A stretch of DNA of 42,400 bases from Candidatus Binataceae bacterium (GTDB taxonomy: Bacteria > Desulfobacterota > Binatia > Binatales > Binataceae): assembly GCA_030038355.1 (NCBI GenBank), contig JASHPB010000149.1:1-42400 (forward strand), given 5' to 3'. Below, one piece after another: positions 1-8,090 of the stretch. Position numbers and translations under genes: made by a program. Position 1 is the first letter of the stretch. Every line of letters begins with the position of its first letter. The notes beneath the pieces were generated by a model. It saw only the letters and a list, made by a program, of their open reading frames with translations. It did no database searches and had not been told where the DNA came from.

Positions 1-69
1 AGCCGGTGACGCCGACGCGGTTGCCGTTCTCGGTGACACCGAGCGTGCTGCTCCGGCCTTGACGAGATA

Positions 70-1017
70 TCAGCGGACGAGCCGCCCGGATGAGCTGCCG
101 CATCCGACGAGCCCCGGTGCAAGCACGACACTGATCGCGGCGATCACGGCGCTCCGACGCCGCATCAAGGTGCCCAGCGGAAGTATCGCGAAGCCGAAGC
201 TGCTCAGCGCGAGCGCGAGATTCGCGTCGTCGAGTCGTCCGCGGTTGGCGATGCTCGGAGCAGCCAGCGAATAGCTCGTAGACTGGCCACTGCTGACCAC
301 GTGGCGTCCCCCAATCACCCCGCTCAGAATGAAGGCGAGCGACTCTCCACCGCCTGCTGGAATCGTCAAGGGTGGCGAGAACGTTGAAGATCCTCGACGA
401 TGTGATCTCGGGAGCATCGACGGTCGAGGTGCCGTTCTGCTCGCCATCGATCGAGCCCGTCAGCGTCAGCGAACTGAACAAGTTTGGCCGGCGGACGGAG
501 ACCGTCGCTGCGGAAGGATCTGCTGGATCGAATCGGTTGGCGTGCAGGCGAAGCCCCCCAGGTCGCCGCTCGATCCCGGTTTGACACCGCCGCTGCCCCC
601 TTATCGATGAGCGAGGCGTCGCCGTGGCTGTAGCGTCGCGGTCGATGTGGGACTTGGTGTTGCGGACCTCGTCGCAGTGGCAGTTGGCCTCGCGGTCGAG
701 GTTGATGTGGTGGCAGCTGTTGGCGTCGCGGTTGTCGTGGCTCGTGCCGTCGATTTTGGAGTTGCGGTCGGCGTGGCTCCTATACTGGGTGCTAGGAGGT
801 CGAAATTTGCGTTGGTCCAATCGAAGGCGCACTGATGGCAAGTGCTCCGGTAGACGCTTGATGTGACCGGCCGGTTCGGATCGGCAGTTCCGCCTGCGCA
901 ATAGATGTCGTTACCGAATGCAGCGATTGCAGCATCTGTGAAGGCTGACAGAGCGAAATCGTCCTGATCGCCGACGCGGGTTGAGAACACCAGTTGGTCG
1001 GACTTAGGTTGGATGTG
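70..1017 (-). pseudogene. Broken Thr/Pro-rich secreted protein (Kelch-type style), at least two frameshifts
   Basis: Read on the minus strand, one protein-like sequence continues through all three frames. About 601-1017 gives a piece with an AGG strand followed by a Thr/Pro-rich tract (TPTAT-type). At about 610-635 the frame must shift to continue into a stretch reading SLTLTGSIDGEQNGTSTVDA (about 390-490). Near 375-385 it must shift again to join the piece beginning LTIPAGGGES, which runs on through a hydrophobic segment to GLVGCGSSSG and stops at 70. No single frame is open, and there is a stop just upstream at 1018-1020. The tail style resembles the intact Kelch protein at 36904-38406. I infer a decayed or frameshifted gene; sequencing error cannot be excluded. 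The function of the C-terminal part is not recognised. Confidence 0.5.
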
Positions 1018-1095
1018 TTATTTCCGACCCTCTGCGATCGGCGGCTCTCGATATTGGCGCATTTCAAACGACATAGAGTGGGAGCTCGTACCAAC

Positions 1096-1662
1096 ATGCG
1101 AAAACTCATTGCCTTCAACAATGTCACCTTGGACGGCTACTTCACGGGCGCCGACGGCGACTTCCGCTGGGCGCACGACGACAGCGATGATCCAGAGTTC
1201 AGCGCGTTCGTTGCGGAAAATGCGCGCGGCGGCGGGGAATTGTTGTTCGGCCGCATCACCTATGAATTGATGGCCGCCTATTGGCCAACTGAGATGGCGA
1301 TGAAGAATGATCCAGTCGTCGCCGAGCGGATGAACAAGATGCCAAAAATCGTATTTTCAAGAACGCTCGGCGAAGCGTCGTGGAGCAATTCGAGATTGAT
1401 GAATGGCGATCTTGCCAGCGAGGTACGCAGAATCAAGAACGCATCCGGCGAAGGGATCGCGATTCTCGGCAGTGGCAGTATAGTTGCGCAACTGGCGCCG
1501 CACGGATTGATCGACGAATATCAGTTGGTCTTAAATCCCGTAATTCTGGGCGGCGGGCGCACGATGTTCGAAGGTCTCAATAATCGCCCCAAGCTGAAAC
1601 TCACTCAATCGCGCAGCTTCAACAACGGAAAAATCTTTCTACGCTATGCGCCCGCGAGTTGA
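1096..1662 (+). CDS. RibD C-terminal / dihydrofolate-reductase-like family protein
   Basis: This is a 188-residue protein of the RibD_C superfamily (YwjB/YyaP type), NAD(P)H-dependent reductases with a dihydrofolate-reductase fold and mostly unknown substrates. Family features visible are the N-terminal MRKLIAFNNVTLDGYFTG strand and loop, the LLFGRITYELMA helix, KIVFSRTL, the nucleotide-loop-like AILGSGSIVAQL, and the C-terminal ELVLNP-like YQLVLNPVILGGG strand. The ATG at 1096 is chosen because the family begins directly at this motif; the frame stays open upstream to 994 but that extension is not protein-like. The 3' end overlaps the convergent GNAT gene by 24 nt. It is unrelated to the polysaccharide locus. 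Confidence 0.85.
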   Translation: MRKLIAFNNVTLDGYFTGADGDFRWAHDDSDDPEFSAFVAENARGGGELLFGRITYELMAAYWPTEMAMKNDPVVAERMNKMPKIVFSRTLGEASWSNSRLMNGDLASEVRRIKNASGEGIAILGSGSIVAQLAPHGLIDEYQLVLNPVILGGGRTMFEGLNNRPKLKLTQSRSFNNGKIFLRYAPAS

Positions 1663-2253
1663 AGCAGCGCGCCACATGAATCGATTGCTGATGCCAAGAA
1701 TCTTTTCCTCGCCAACTACCTCGAAGCCGAACTTTTCGTAGAGCTCGACGTTCTTGTCGACGTCGGTCTCGAGGAAGGCAGGCGATCGATGCTCGTCAGC
1801 CATGGCGAGGAAAGCATTGAGCAGGGCCTTGCCTACGCCGCGGCCCTGAGCTGCAGGATGAACGCCGATTGGCCCCACGTGCCAGTGGCGCTCGCGCGGG
1901 TCGTGGCCGGCGCGCGCGCCGATTAACTTGAGCATCCGCGGCAATGCCACGCCCATGATCCGGATCATTGCAAATGCGCTCGGGATCTTCTCACGCATGG
2001 ACATTTGACATCCGGGCCACTCCGCCGCGTTGAGCACGCCGACGGCTCGCCTCGCATCGCTCGCAACGAGCGCGCAACTGCACGGCCTATCGAATTTCGC
2101 GATTCTGACCCCGGCTCGCATAATCCGCAACGCGCTCGTCCGATCGCCGGCGACCGCCAGCGTGCTCGGGTTGTCGGCGAACGCGAGTCCGACTATTTCG
2201 CACGCTTCGTCGACGTCGGCCCCCTGCATCCTTCGAATGGTGATGCCATTCAT
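1639..2253 (-). CDS. GNAT family N-acetyltransferase
   Basis: This 204-residue protein has the acetyl-CoA binding motif A of the GNAT fold at about residues 125-145 (HVGPIGVHPAAQGRGVGKAL, with the QxxGxG pyrophosphate loop). Motif B follows (ETDVDKNVELYEKFGFEVV), typical of small-molecule or protein N-acetyltransferases. The substrate cannot be told. Its ATG (2253-2251) overlaps the TGA (2252-2250) of the upstream DUF2147 remnant, so the two were probably translationally coupled before the upstream gene decayed. It converges on the RibD-like gene with a 24-nt overlap. Confidence 0.85.
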   Translation of the reverse strand: MNGITIRRMQGADVDEACEIVGLAFADNPSTLAVAGDRTSALRIMRAGVRIAKFDRPCSCALVASDARRAVGVLNAAEWPGCQMSMREKIPSAFAMIRIMGVALPRMLKLIGARAGHDPRERHWHVGPIGVHPAAQGRGVGKALLNAFLAMADEHRSPAFLETDVDKNVELYEKFGFEVVGEEKILGISNRFMWRAASTRGRIA

Positions 2254-2524
2254 TGTTTAACTTCGATTCGTTTCCAGGGTCGCGTCCTGCCGGGAAAACT
2301 GAAGCCCACATATCCGCTGACGCGCAAGGTGTTCACATCGATCACCGTGATCGATCTTGCGGGAATAGGTCCGGCCGTCGTCGCGGTCGTAGATCGTGCC
2401 GCGCGCATCGCTCGATTTTGAGCCGCGATTGGCCATCCGGCGGCGCCCAAGTTCCAATCGGGCTCGGCGCCGAGGCTAGAGCCGGCGGCGCAATCCCGCA
2501 GAGTGCCAGCAAGACGACAACCAC
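2250..2524 (-). pseudogene. DUF2147 family protein remnant (frameshifted, internally deleted)
   Basis: Three minus-strand frames together reconstruct a DUF2147 protein. A GTG-initiated signal peptide (MVVVLLALCGIAPPALAS) is followed by PIGTWAPPDGQSRLKIERC in the first frame. GTIYDRDDGRTYS comes in the second, and TVIDVNTLRVSGYVGFSFPGRTRPW to the stop at 2250 in the third. DUF2147 proteins are small periplasmic beta-barrel-like proteins of unknown function. The middle segment normally found between the KIE-C strand and the GTIYDP-DGKTY strand is missing, and two frameshifts separate the remaining parts. That combination argues for real decay rather than a single base-call error. The stop overlaps the start of the GNAT gene, which points to a former two-gene operon. 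Confidence 0.7.
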
Positions 2525-2584
2525 CAGGCATCTGCTTCTCGGGGTACTTGCTACCGGGACCTGGGATCGAATATGAGACTGGAG

Positions 2585-2628
2585 GTAACATCACAGCGTT
2601 ACATATTGCTGTGACATATCACTGTTAC
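2585..2628 (+). promoter_or_regulatory. Paired palindromic operator-like sites upstream of the TetR gene
   Basis: Two 18-bp imperfect palindromes of the same design lie at 2585-2602 and 2611-2628 (GTAACATCACAGCGTTAC and GTGACATATCACTGTTAC). They match at 13 of 18 positions and start 26 bp apart. They end 21 bp before the ATG of the TetR-type gene and start 61 bp from the DUF2147 remnant on the other strand. The position and half-site symmetry fit an autoregulatory TetR operator pair; binding by this regulator is inferred. Confidence 0.55.
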
Positions 2629-2649
2629 GTCAGTCAAGGGATTAGCAGC

Positions 2650-3252
2650 ATGCCTAAGACAGTCGATTGCGATCAACGACGCGCAGAATTCGTTGACGCG
2701 ACTTGGCGCATTATCAGAAATGAGGGCTTTCGCGCTGCTACGCTTCGGCGCGTCGCCGCCGAGGCCCGATGCACGACCGGAGCACTAACTCACTATTTCA
2801 ATAATCGGGAGGCGCTGCTGCTCGGCGCGCTTAAGCGCACGCACGCGGCAGCGGCCCAGCGCATGCTCGCCGCCGCGCGCGAGTTCGCGAGTGGACCGCG
2901 TGAGCTCGAGGCCGTGGTGCTCGAGGCGCTGCCGCTCGACGACCAACGGATGGATGAGTGGAAGACGCGCCTGGCGTTTTGGGACGCCGCGTCGGAAAGC
3001 GATTCTCTACGCCGCGAGAATTTGAAGCACTTCAACGAATGGAGCGAATTCTTGCGCGAATGCCTGGCGCCGCTCGAGCCGAATTTTAGAATCCGAAACC
3101 GCGAGGTGATGCTACTGGCGGCACTGGTCGACGGCCTCGCAATGCGGCTGCTGACGCAATGCCGGACTAGCGAGCAGCTTCGGACCGCGGCGCCGGAAAT
3201 CGTCGCCGCGGTCCGCGATTACATTGAAGCAGTGAAACAGCGCTGCGCGTAA
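2650..3252 (+). CDS. TetR/AcrR family transcriptional regulator
   Basis: This 200-residue protein has an N-terminal TetR helix-turn-helix at about residues 10-55. Recognisable parts are FVDATWRIIRNEGFRAATLRRVAAEA, then CTTGALTHYFNNREALLLGA, the classic TetR recognition-helix region ending in the HYF-(N/K)-K/R-EALL signature. The C-terminal two-thirds is helical and resembles the BetI-type ligand/dimerisation domain. The ATG at 2650 is preferred because the operator-like palindromes lie immediately upstream and would fall inside a longer version starting at 2503. The ligand is unknown. The likely targets are its own promoter and possibly the divergent, now broken, DUF2147-GNAT unit. Confidence 0.88.
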   Translation: MPKTVDCDQRRAEFVDATWRIIRNEGFRAATLRRVAAEARCTTGALTHYFNNREALLLGALKRTHAAAAQRMLAAAREFASGPRELEAVVLEALPLDDQRMDEWKTRLAFWDAASESDSLRRENLKHFNEWSEFLRECLAPLEPNFRIRNREVMLLAALVDGLAMRLLTQCRTSEQLRTAAPEIVAAVRDYIEAVKQRCA

Positions 3253-3274
3253 TCGATCGTGGCGGTCGCGATCA

Positions 3275-4643
3275 CTATTGCCACGGCTGGCTCGCGACGT
3301 ATTCCTGGATCTGCGCAACGTACCAGAGCGATCCGGAATCGTCCCAGTTACCGCTGTACCAATCGCCCATGCATCCCCATAGCATCTGCGTCGCGCTCCC
3401 ATTCGGATAGGTGGGGTAACCCGATGTCGGCGTCTGATCGGCAAGGTAGCTGATATCGCCGTTCATACAAGCGCGCTGATAAGCCATCCGGAAGTCGGCA
3501 TTGAACGCAGTGCTATTTACCGCCTCAGGATAGGTGTTGAAGTCGAGCAGCTTGACAGAGTAGATACCCCAGCTCTGGTAACATCCGCTGCCATTCCATC
3601 CGTCCCAGTTGCCGCGTTAGCATTGGCTAAGCGTGGTCTGCCAATCGCCGTTATCGTCCTGTCTCCATCCGCTCTCAACCCACGCTTCGGCGCGTGCGAT
3701 GTTCTCGTCGATTCCCCATTTGCACGCAGTCCACCTGATAATCATGTCGGTCGAGCCGGAGTAATCGCCATCAACCCGTGCGAAGTCAGACGCCGGCACC
3801 CACGTGGCGTTGTATACGGGCGCAGGTGTGTACCCCGGCTAGTTCCGCCGCACTTGGAATGGCGGAAGCTGAGTTGTACGTAACGTTAGAAGCGATCGTC
3901 TCGGGGGTGGAGCTGATCTCCGAAGCGCACTGCGAATCCGACGGTAGCGATGCATGAGGCGGGAGTGTTGAAAAATAGACTGAGCTGGCCGTACCGGAAC
4001 CATTTGCCACAGTCAGATTTATTGAAGCGGTTGCTAGCGGTGAGCTACCTCCATAAGCGAATGCACCGACCGAGAGCGTATGGCTTCCATTCGCTACGCT
4101 GGCAGAGTTCCAGCTGAAGCTGTACGGCGGCGAAGTCTCAATTGCTTGGCCATCTACATACAGCTGGGCCCACCAGACGCCGGGACCAACCGCGGCGACT
4201 ATCGTTACCTGACCGCTTACCGATGAACCACTTGCGGGCGAGGTGATTTCCACAACTGAAGAGGAACCTGAGCCGGCTGATCCGTTCGCCACAACTACAG
4301 TTATTGAAGCGGTGGCTAGCGGTGAGCTACCTCCATAAGCGTAAGTGCTAACTGAAAGCGTATGGGTTCCATTCGATACACGGTTAGAGTCCCATCTGAA
4401 ACTATACGGAGGCGAAGTCTCAACTGCCTGACCGTCTACTAAGAGCTCGGCCCACCAGACGCCGGAACCAACCGCCGCAACTATCGTTACCTGACCGCTT
4501 ACCGAAGCACCGTTTGCGGGCGAGGTAATCGCCACCGTTGAAGCAAGGCAAACGCTCCTAGCGAAGCAGATTACCACTGCAGCGACGGCGGCAATGAAGG
4601 TTCGTCGGACCGTCGCACGCACACATCCACGTCCCTTTGGCAT
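3275..4643 (-). pseudogene. Secreted lysozyme-like protein with two Ig-like repeats, broken by a frameshift and a nonsense codon
   Basis: From about 4643 the minus strand encodes a signal peptide (hydrophobic FIAAVAAVVICFA) and two near-identical Ig-like modules (GQVTIVAAVG, WWAxLxVDGQA, NGxHTLSV, YGGSSPLATAS). A linker follows that resembles the N-terminus of the intact protein at 32519 (TLPPHASLPSDSQC versus TLPPHAALPSGAEC). Near 3800-3835 the frame must shift to continue as YTPAPVYNATWVPASDFARVDG. In that frame the lysozyme-like core reads RAEAWVESGWRQ, is interrupted by an in-frame TAA at 3617-3619, then continues through QRACMNGDISYL and MLWGCMGDWYSGNW to the stop at 3275. Two independent lesions favour a pseudogene. 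It is a paralogue of the intact 32519-33367 gene, which lacks the Ig-like modules. Confidence 0.75.
4006..4542 (-). repeat. Tandem direct repeat, 282-bp period, encoding two Ig-like modules
   Basis: Two copies begin at 4006 and 4288 on the plus-strand coordinate, 282 bp (94 codons) apart. They share long near-identical stretches, for example the region around gctagcggtgagctacctcc. Each encodes one Ig-like beta-sandwich module with the same WWA, VDGQA and NGxHTLSV strands. The high nucleotide identity suggests a recent in-frame duplication before, or with, the decay of the gene. Confidence 0.8.
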
Positions 4644-4667
4644 ACATTCTCCCGTCTGGCAGGGCAC

Positions 4668-5112
4668 AGTCCTACGCGCCCCGCGTGGTATGCGCTCCTT
4701 TGGGTAGGGCCGGCCACCCTTGCGAGCTGCAGTTCGCGCTATGCGCTGTTAGTCAGCGCAGGCGGCTCTTACGAGCAGCGGTTATACGATCAGGGAGCTT
4801 TCAGGCAGATGACGAATTAACGAGGAAGTACTGACAAGTACCCAACAGAAACAGGAGCCACTCCCACAGCGATGTAGCCGAGCACCACACTCATGTAGTG
4901 AGCGCAAGTCGAACGTTTGTGGGGAAGGTTTCCCTGGTCTTTCGCAGTCCCTGCTCGCGATGAGTGTTCATGTTAAAACGTTATATCACAGGTAAATGTT
5001 GCTATTCGCTTGTGAGTGGCTGACGAAAATTTTATTCGCCGCCAGCAGCATTTAAACGCCGAGATTCGAACTCCTGATCCTCTTTCTCTTCGCTGCTTCG
5101 CAAGCCTTTCCC
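4668..5112. other. Intergenic stretch without a supportable gene
   Basis: No protein with recognisable features is encoded on either strand here. A stretch around 5057-5085 reads, on the minus strand, like the T-arm of a tRNA (AGGAGTTCGAATCTCGGC) but no acceptor, anticodon or D-arm partners could be found, so no tRNA is called. The segment from 5113 onward is the control region of the rightward polysaccharide unit. Confidence 0.5.
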
Positions 5113-5125
5113 TGTAACTCTTACA
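5113..5125 (+). promoter_or_regulatory. Possible upstream activator site (TGTAA-N3-TTACA palindrome)
   Basis: A perfect 5-bp inverted repeat with 3-bp spacer lies 108 bp upstream of the sigma-54-type promoter at 5221. Related GTAACT-containing sequences lie at 11701 and 30826, also about 100-150 bp upstream of sigma-54-like promoters. This is the distance at which NtrC-type activators usually bind. The motif is short and degenerate in the other copies, so the assignment is tentative. Confidence 0.3.
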
Positions 5126-5220
5126 ATCGATAAGGCCAACTTGCAGGTTAGCAACTTGCGCGAAGGTCTCTTTTGGTCCGTCGAGCATCGCGTTTTCAAC
5201 GGCTCGCGATTTGACACAGA

Positions 5221-5236
5221 TGGCATCGCGTTTGCT
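5221..5236 (+). promoter_or_regulatory. Sigma-54 (-24/-12) promoter of the rightward polysaccharide unit
   Basis: The sequence TGGCATCGCGTTTGCT matches the sigma-54 consensus TGGCACG-N4-TTGCW. GG is at 5222-5223, GC at 5234-5235, and the spacing is exactly 10 bp. It differs at a single base from the promoter at 30925-30940. Transcription would start near 5246, placing the deacetylase ATG at 5280 about 34 nt downstream. The NtrC-type activator at 11933 is the obvious candidate regulator. Confidence 0.7.
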
Positions 5237-5279
5237 CGCTAACAGATGGCAACGAATCGCGACGCCCAGTCCTGTAAAA

Positions 5280-6290
5280 ATGAAATCGCATCAGAGCGCA
5301 AAGTCACGGCAGCGAGTCGAAAATCTGCCAAATCGTCATCCCGGAATTGATCATTCGCGTGTTGATCCCGATCAGTCGTTGCTGCTCGAGCAATCGCTTC
5401 GCATGTTCAAACTCGCAGGCTCGCTCTGCTTCTACGCACTTACCGAACCCTATCGCGCCCTCGGAAGAAAATTAGGATGGCCTTCCTCCGGAACCTCAGT
5501 GGGGCTCTTTTATCATCAGGTAAAAGCCGAAGAGCATGATCGCTTCGCACGACAGATGGCAACGTTGTTGCGGACCGCGACTCCAGTCGGCGCAGGCGAT
5601 TCCACTGCCACAGCTTCATGCCAACGTTCCGTGTTCGTAACCGCCGACGATGGTTGGAAGAGCTTCGTAGAGAATGCGCTTCCGGAAATGGAGCGTCGGT
5701 CGATCCCGTGCACCATATTTGTCATTGCAGATCGCCTCGGTGATCGGATCGGAGATTCGTCAGATCGCATCATCTCTGAAAGTGAACTTCATGATCTGCG
5801 TTCGAATTTAGTCACGATCGGTTCGCACACACTTACGCACGCGCGGTTGACGGCGCTTTCTGACGAGGCCGCGCGCCAGGAGCTTCTGGAGTCGCGCCTG
5901 AAACTCGAGGCAATTCTGGATCGAAAGGTCGATCTTTTTTGCTTTCCGTTCGGCGCATATGACCAACGCATACTCCGCCTGTGCGACCAAACGGGTTATC
6001 AACGGGTTTTTTTATGCCGTCCTGAATCGGAATCCCATCGCACTGACTCTTTTGTCGCCGGCCGGATACGTGCCGATCCGAGCGATTGGCCTATCGAGTT
6101 TTATCTCAAGCTGGTCGGCGCCTACGACTGGCTCGCGAGCGTGCTCAGGCTGAAGAAAAAGATCGTGTCATGGCTTAAGCCGGCGCGAATTGAATCGCCG
6201 ACGCGCCTCGAAACCCCGAGTGCAGGCATCGGAAGCGGCACCTCAGGATCTCTTAGGTTCTCGGATCGTATCCACCAAGTTGATCAATAG
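5280..6290 (+). CDS. Polysaccharide deacetylase (CE4 / NodB-homology)
   Basis: This 336-residue protein likely removes acetyl groups from an amino sugar during export or maturation of the polymer. Three NodB-homology motifs are visible: TADDGW (about 121-126, catalytic base and metal Asp), SHTLTH (182-187, the two metal-binding His), and FPFGAYD (222-228, substrate-groove motif). The ATG at 5280 is chosen because the sigma-54 promoter at 5221-5236 lies inside the longer frame that begins at 5211. A later ATG at 5404 (MFKLAG) is also possible. There is no clear signal peptide, only a weakly hydrophobic stretch near the start of the shorter version. It is the first gene of a rightward unit leading into the FkbH/ACP module. 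Confidence 0.85.
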   Translation: MKSHQSAKSRQRVENLPNRHPGIDHSRVDPDQSLLLEQSLRMFKLAGSLCFYALTEPYRALGRKLGWPSSGTSVGLFYHQVKAEEHDRFARQMATLLRTATPVGAGDSTATASCQRSVFVTADDGWKSFVENALPEMERRSIPCTIFVIADRLGDRIGDSSDRIISESELHDLRSNLVTIGSHTLTHARLTALSDEAARQELLESRLKLEAILDRKVDLFCFPFGAYDQRILRLCDQTGYQRVFLCRPESESHRTDSFVAGRIRADPSDWPIEFYLKLVGAYDWLASVLRLKKKIVSWLKPARIESPTRLETPSAGIGSGTSGSLRFSDRIHQVDQ

Positions 6291-6315
6291 AGAGTCGCTT
6301 GTCAGGGAGTCGCTC

Positions 6316-8067
6316 GTGCGGAACGGCAAAGGACCGGCGAAATTTCTTCTCGTGTCGGACTTCAATGTGCATAATCTTGCGCCATTGCTTGCTCGAACTG
6401 GCGATATTGAACCGATTGTCGCTCCCTTCGGACAAGTAGTTCAGATCCTTCTCTCGCGTGACAATGGAACATGGAACGACGCCGCAGGTGCGATCGTGTG
6501 GACTTCACCCTCGTCGATCACCGGCTACGAGCGAGCGTGCCAAAACCAGGAGTGGAACCTCGAGGAAACGCTGAACGAAGTCGATCGTTTCGCACACGCT
6601 CTGACTGCACTGCGTCCGGAGATTCACCGGGTCTTCGTTGCGAATTGGTCGCCGCTTCATCGCGCCGAGAATCGCCGCGGCCTTCTCGACATGGATCCAA
6701 GTTACGGTCTTGTGGAACTCCTGATGCGCATGAATCTGCGCCTTTGCGAGGGCGTGCGCAGCGATACCCGCATCCATGTTTTCGATTCCGCGCGTTGGGC
6801 TTCTTCGCTCGGCGCCCGCGCCTACGATGCACGGCTATGGTACTTGACGAAAACTCCATTCGCGGTGGACGTATTCCGCGAAGCAGCACGCGATTTTCAG
6901 GCGGCAGTCCGCGGTATCAAGGGCGGCGCGCGTAAATTGATCGCGCTCGACCTCGACAACACACTGTGGGGTGGAGTGGTTGGTGATGTCGGATGGCAGA
7001 AGCTTCGCCTGGGCGGTCACGACGCTATCGGCGAAGCGTTCCTCGACTTCCAGAGAGGATTGAAGGCGCTGACGCGGCGCGGCGTCCTGCTGGGACTGGT
7101 CAGCAAGAACGATGAGGCAATCGCCCTTGAGGCAATCGCATCGCACCAGGAAATGGTGCTCAGCGGGGAGGACTTTGCGGGCTGGCGAATAGACTGGAAT
7201 GACAAAGCTGCGAACCTTGCCGCACTGGCTGATGACCTCAACCTGGGACTCGAATCAATCGTCTTCATCGACGACAATCCCGCCGAGCGCGCGCGCATCA
7301 GCGAGACTCTGCCAAAGGTGCTCGTGCCTGACTGGCCTTCGAGCCCACTCGAATTTCCAGCCGCTCTCGCTGCGCTTGACTGCTTCGACGCTCCGTTCGT
7401 AAGCCTCGAGGATCGTATCCGTGCGAAGTCATATGTCGCCGAGCGAAAAAGGCGCAAAGCCCGCGATCAGGTTCAATCGCTTGACGACTGGCTCGACACT
7501 CTCGAGATCTCGGTCATCGTGGAGGAGTTAAATGAAAGCAACCTGGAACGAGCAAGCCAGCTTCTGAACAAGACCAATCAGTTCAATTTAAGGACGCGCA
7601 GACTCACCTCCAACGAGCTCTCGACGTGGGCCGCTGCGAGCGGTAACGAGTTAATGGTTTTCAGAGTTGCGGATCGTTTCGGCGACTATGGCCTGGTTGG
7701 CATCGCTGGGTTGAGCATCGATTCCACAGAACGCACGGCCTACATCGAAGACCTGGTTCTCAGTTGCCGCGTGATGGGGCGCCGCGTGGAGCAGACGATG
7801 CTCTACGTGATTGCAAAGCGGGCGCAAACGCTCGGCGCAAAACAGCTGATTGCCGACTTCCTACAAACGCCTCGCAATCAGCCTTGTCGATCCTTTCTCG
7901 AACAAAGCGAAATGCGGTCAGAACCTCGCGGAACTCGTTACTGGCGCGATCTGAGCAGTCGATTATCAAAGCCCAAGGCCGTTGATCTGATTGAAAGAGC
8001 AACTGAAGCTCAATCGTCAAGGGTTGACTCTAAGATAGGCGCGGGCGACGACAAAAGCGCGGTGTGA
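6316..8067 (+). CDS. FkbH-type HAD-superfamily protein (glyceryl-ACP forming)
   Basis: This protein of about 583 residues has the full FkbH layout. The N-terminal part (about 1-190) is SGNH-like and starts FLLVSDFNVHNLAP. The HAD domain follows, with nucleophile motif DLDNTLWGG (from about 212), SKND (263-266) and FIDDNPAER (about 317-325). The C-terminal GNAT-like part includes LLNKTNQFNLRTRR. Characterised FkbH proteins take 1,3-bisphosphoglycerate, dephosphorylate it and load glycerate on an acyl carrier protein. The ACP two genes downstream carries the matching family signature. The GTG at 6316 has an AGGGAG ribosome site 7 nt upstream and avoids the 101-nt overlap that the TTG at 6190 would create. 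Confidence 0.85.
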   Translation: MRNGKGPAKFLLVSDFNVHNLAPLLARTGDIEPIVAPFGQVVQILLSRDNGTWNDAAGAIVWTSPSSITGYERACQNQEWNLEETLNEVDRFAHALTALRPEIHRVFVANWSPLHRAENRRGLLDMDPSYGLVELLMRMNLRLCEGVRSDTRIHVFDSARWASSLGARAYDARLWYLTKTPFAVDVFREAARDFQAAVRGIKGGARKLIALDLDNTLWGGVVGDVGWQKLRLGGHDAIGEAFLDFQRGLKALTRRGVLLGLVSKNDEAIALEAIASHQEMVLSGEDFAGWRIDWNDKAANLAALADDLNLGLESIVFIDDNPAERARISETLPKVLVPDWPSSPLEFPAALAALDCFDAPFVSLEDRIRAKSYVAERKRRKARDQVQSLDDWLDTLEISVIVEELNESNLERASQLLNKTNQFNLRTRRLTSNELSTWAAASGNELMVFRVADRFGDYGLVGIAGLSIDSTERTAYIEDLVLSCRVMGRRVEQTMLYVIAKRAQTLGAKQLIADFLQTPRNQPCRSFLEQSEMRSEPRGTRYWRDLSSRLSKPKAVDLIERATEAQSSRVDSKIGAGDDKSAV

Positions 8068-8090
8068 TGTTCGCGCGACGATAAACATTA

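Noticed and set aside
5057-5085. tRNA-like T-arm on the minus strand (AGGAGTTCGAATCTCGGC)
   Set aside because: The T-loop word is present but the stem pairs poorly, and no acceptor, D-arm or anticodon arm could be placed around it; at best a remnant or former attachment site.
5152-5160. Second GG-N10-GC match upstream of the deacetylase (AGGTTAGCAACTTGCG region)
   Set aside because: The -24 element (AGGTTA) is a poor match, and the much better box lies at 5221.
6190-6315. Longer FkbH start at TTG 6190
   Set aside because: It overlaps the deacetylase by 101 nt and lacks a ribosome site, while GTG 6316 has AGGGAG at good spacing.
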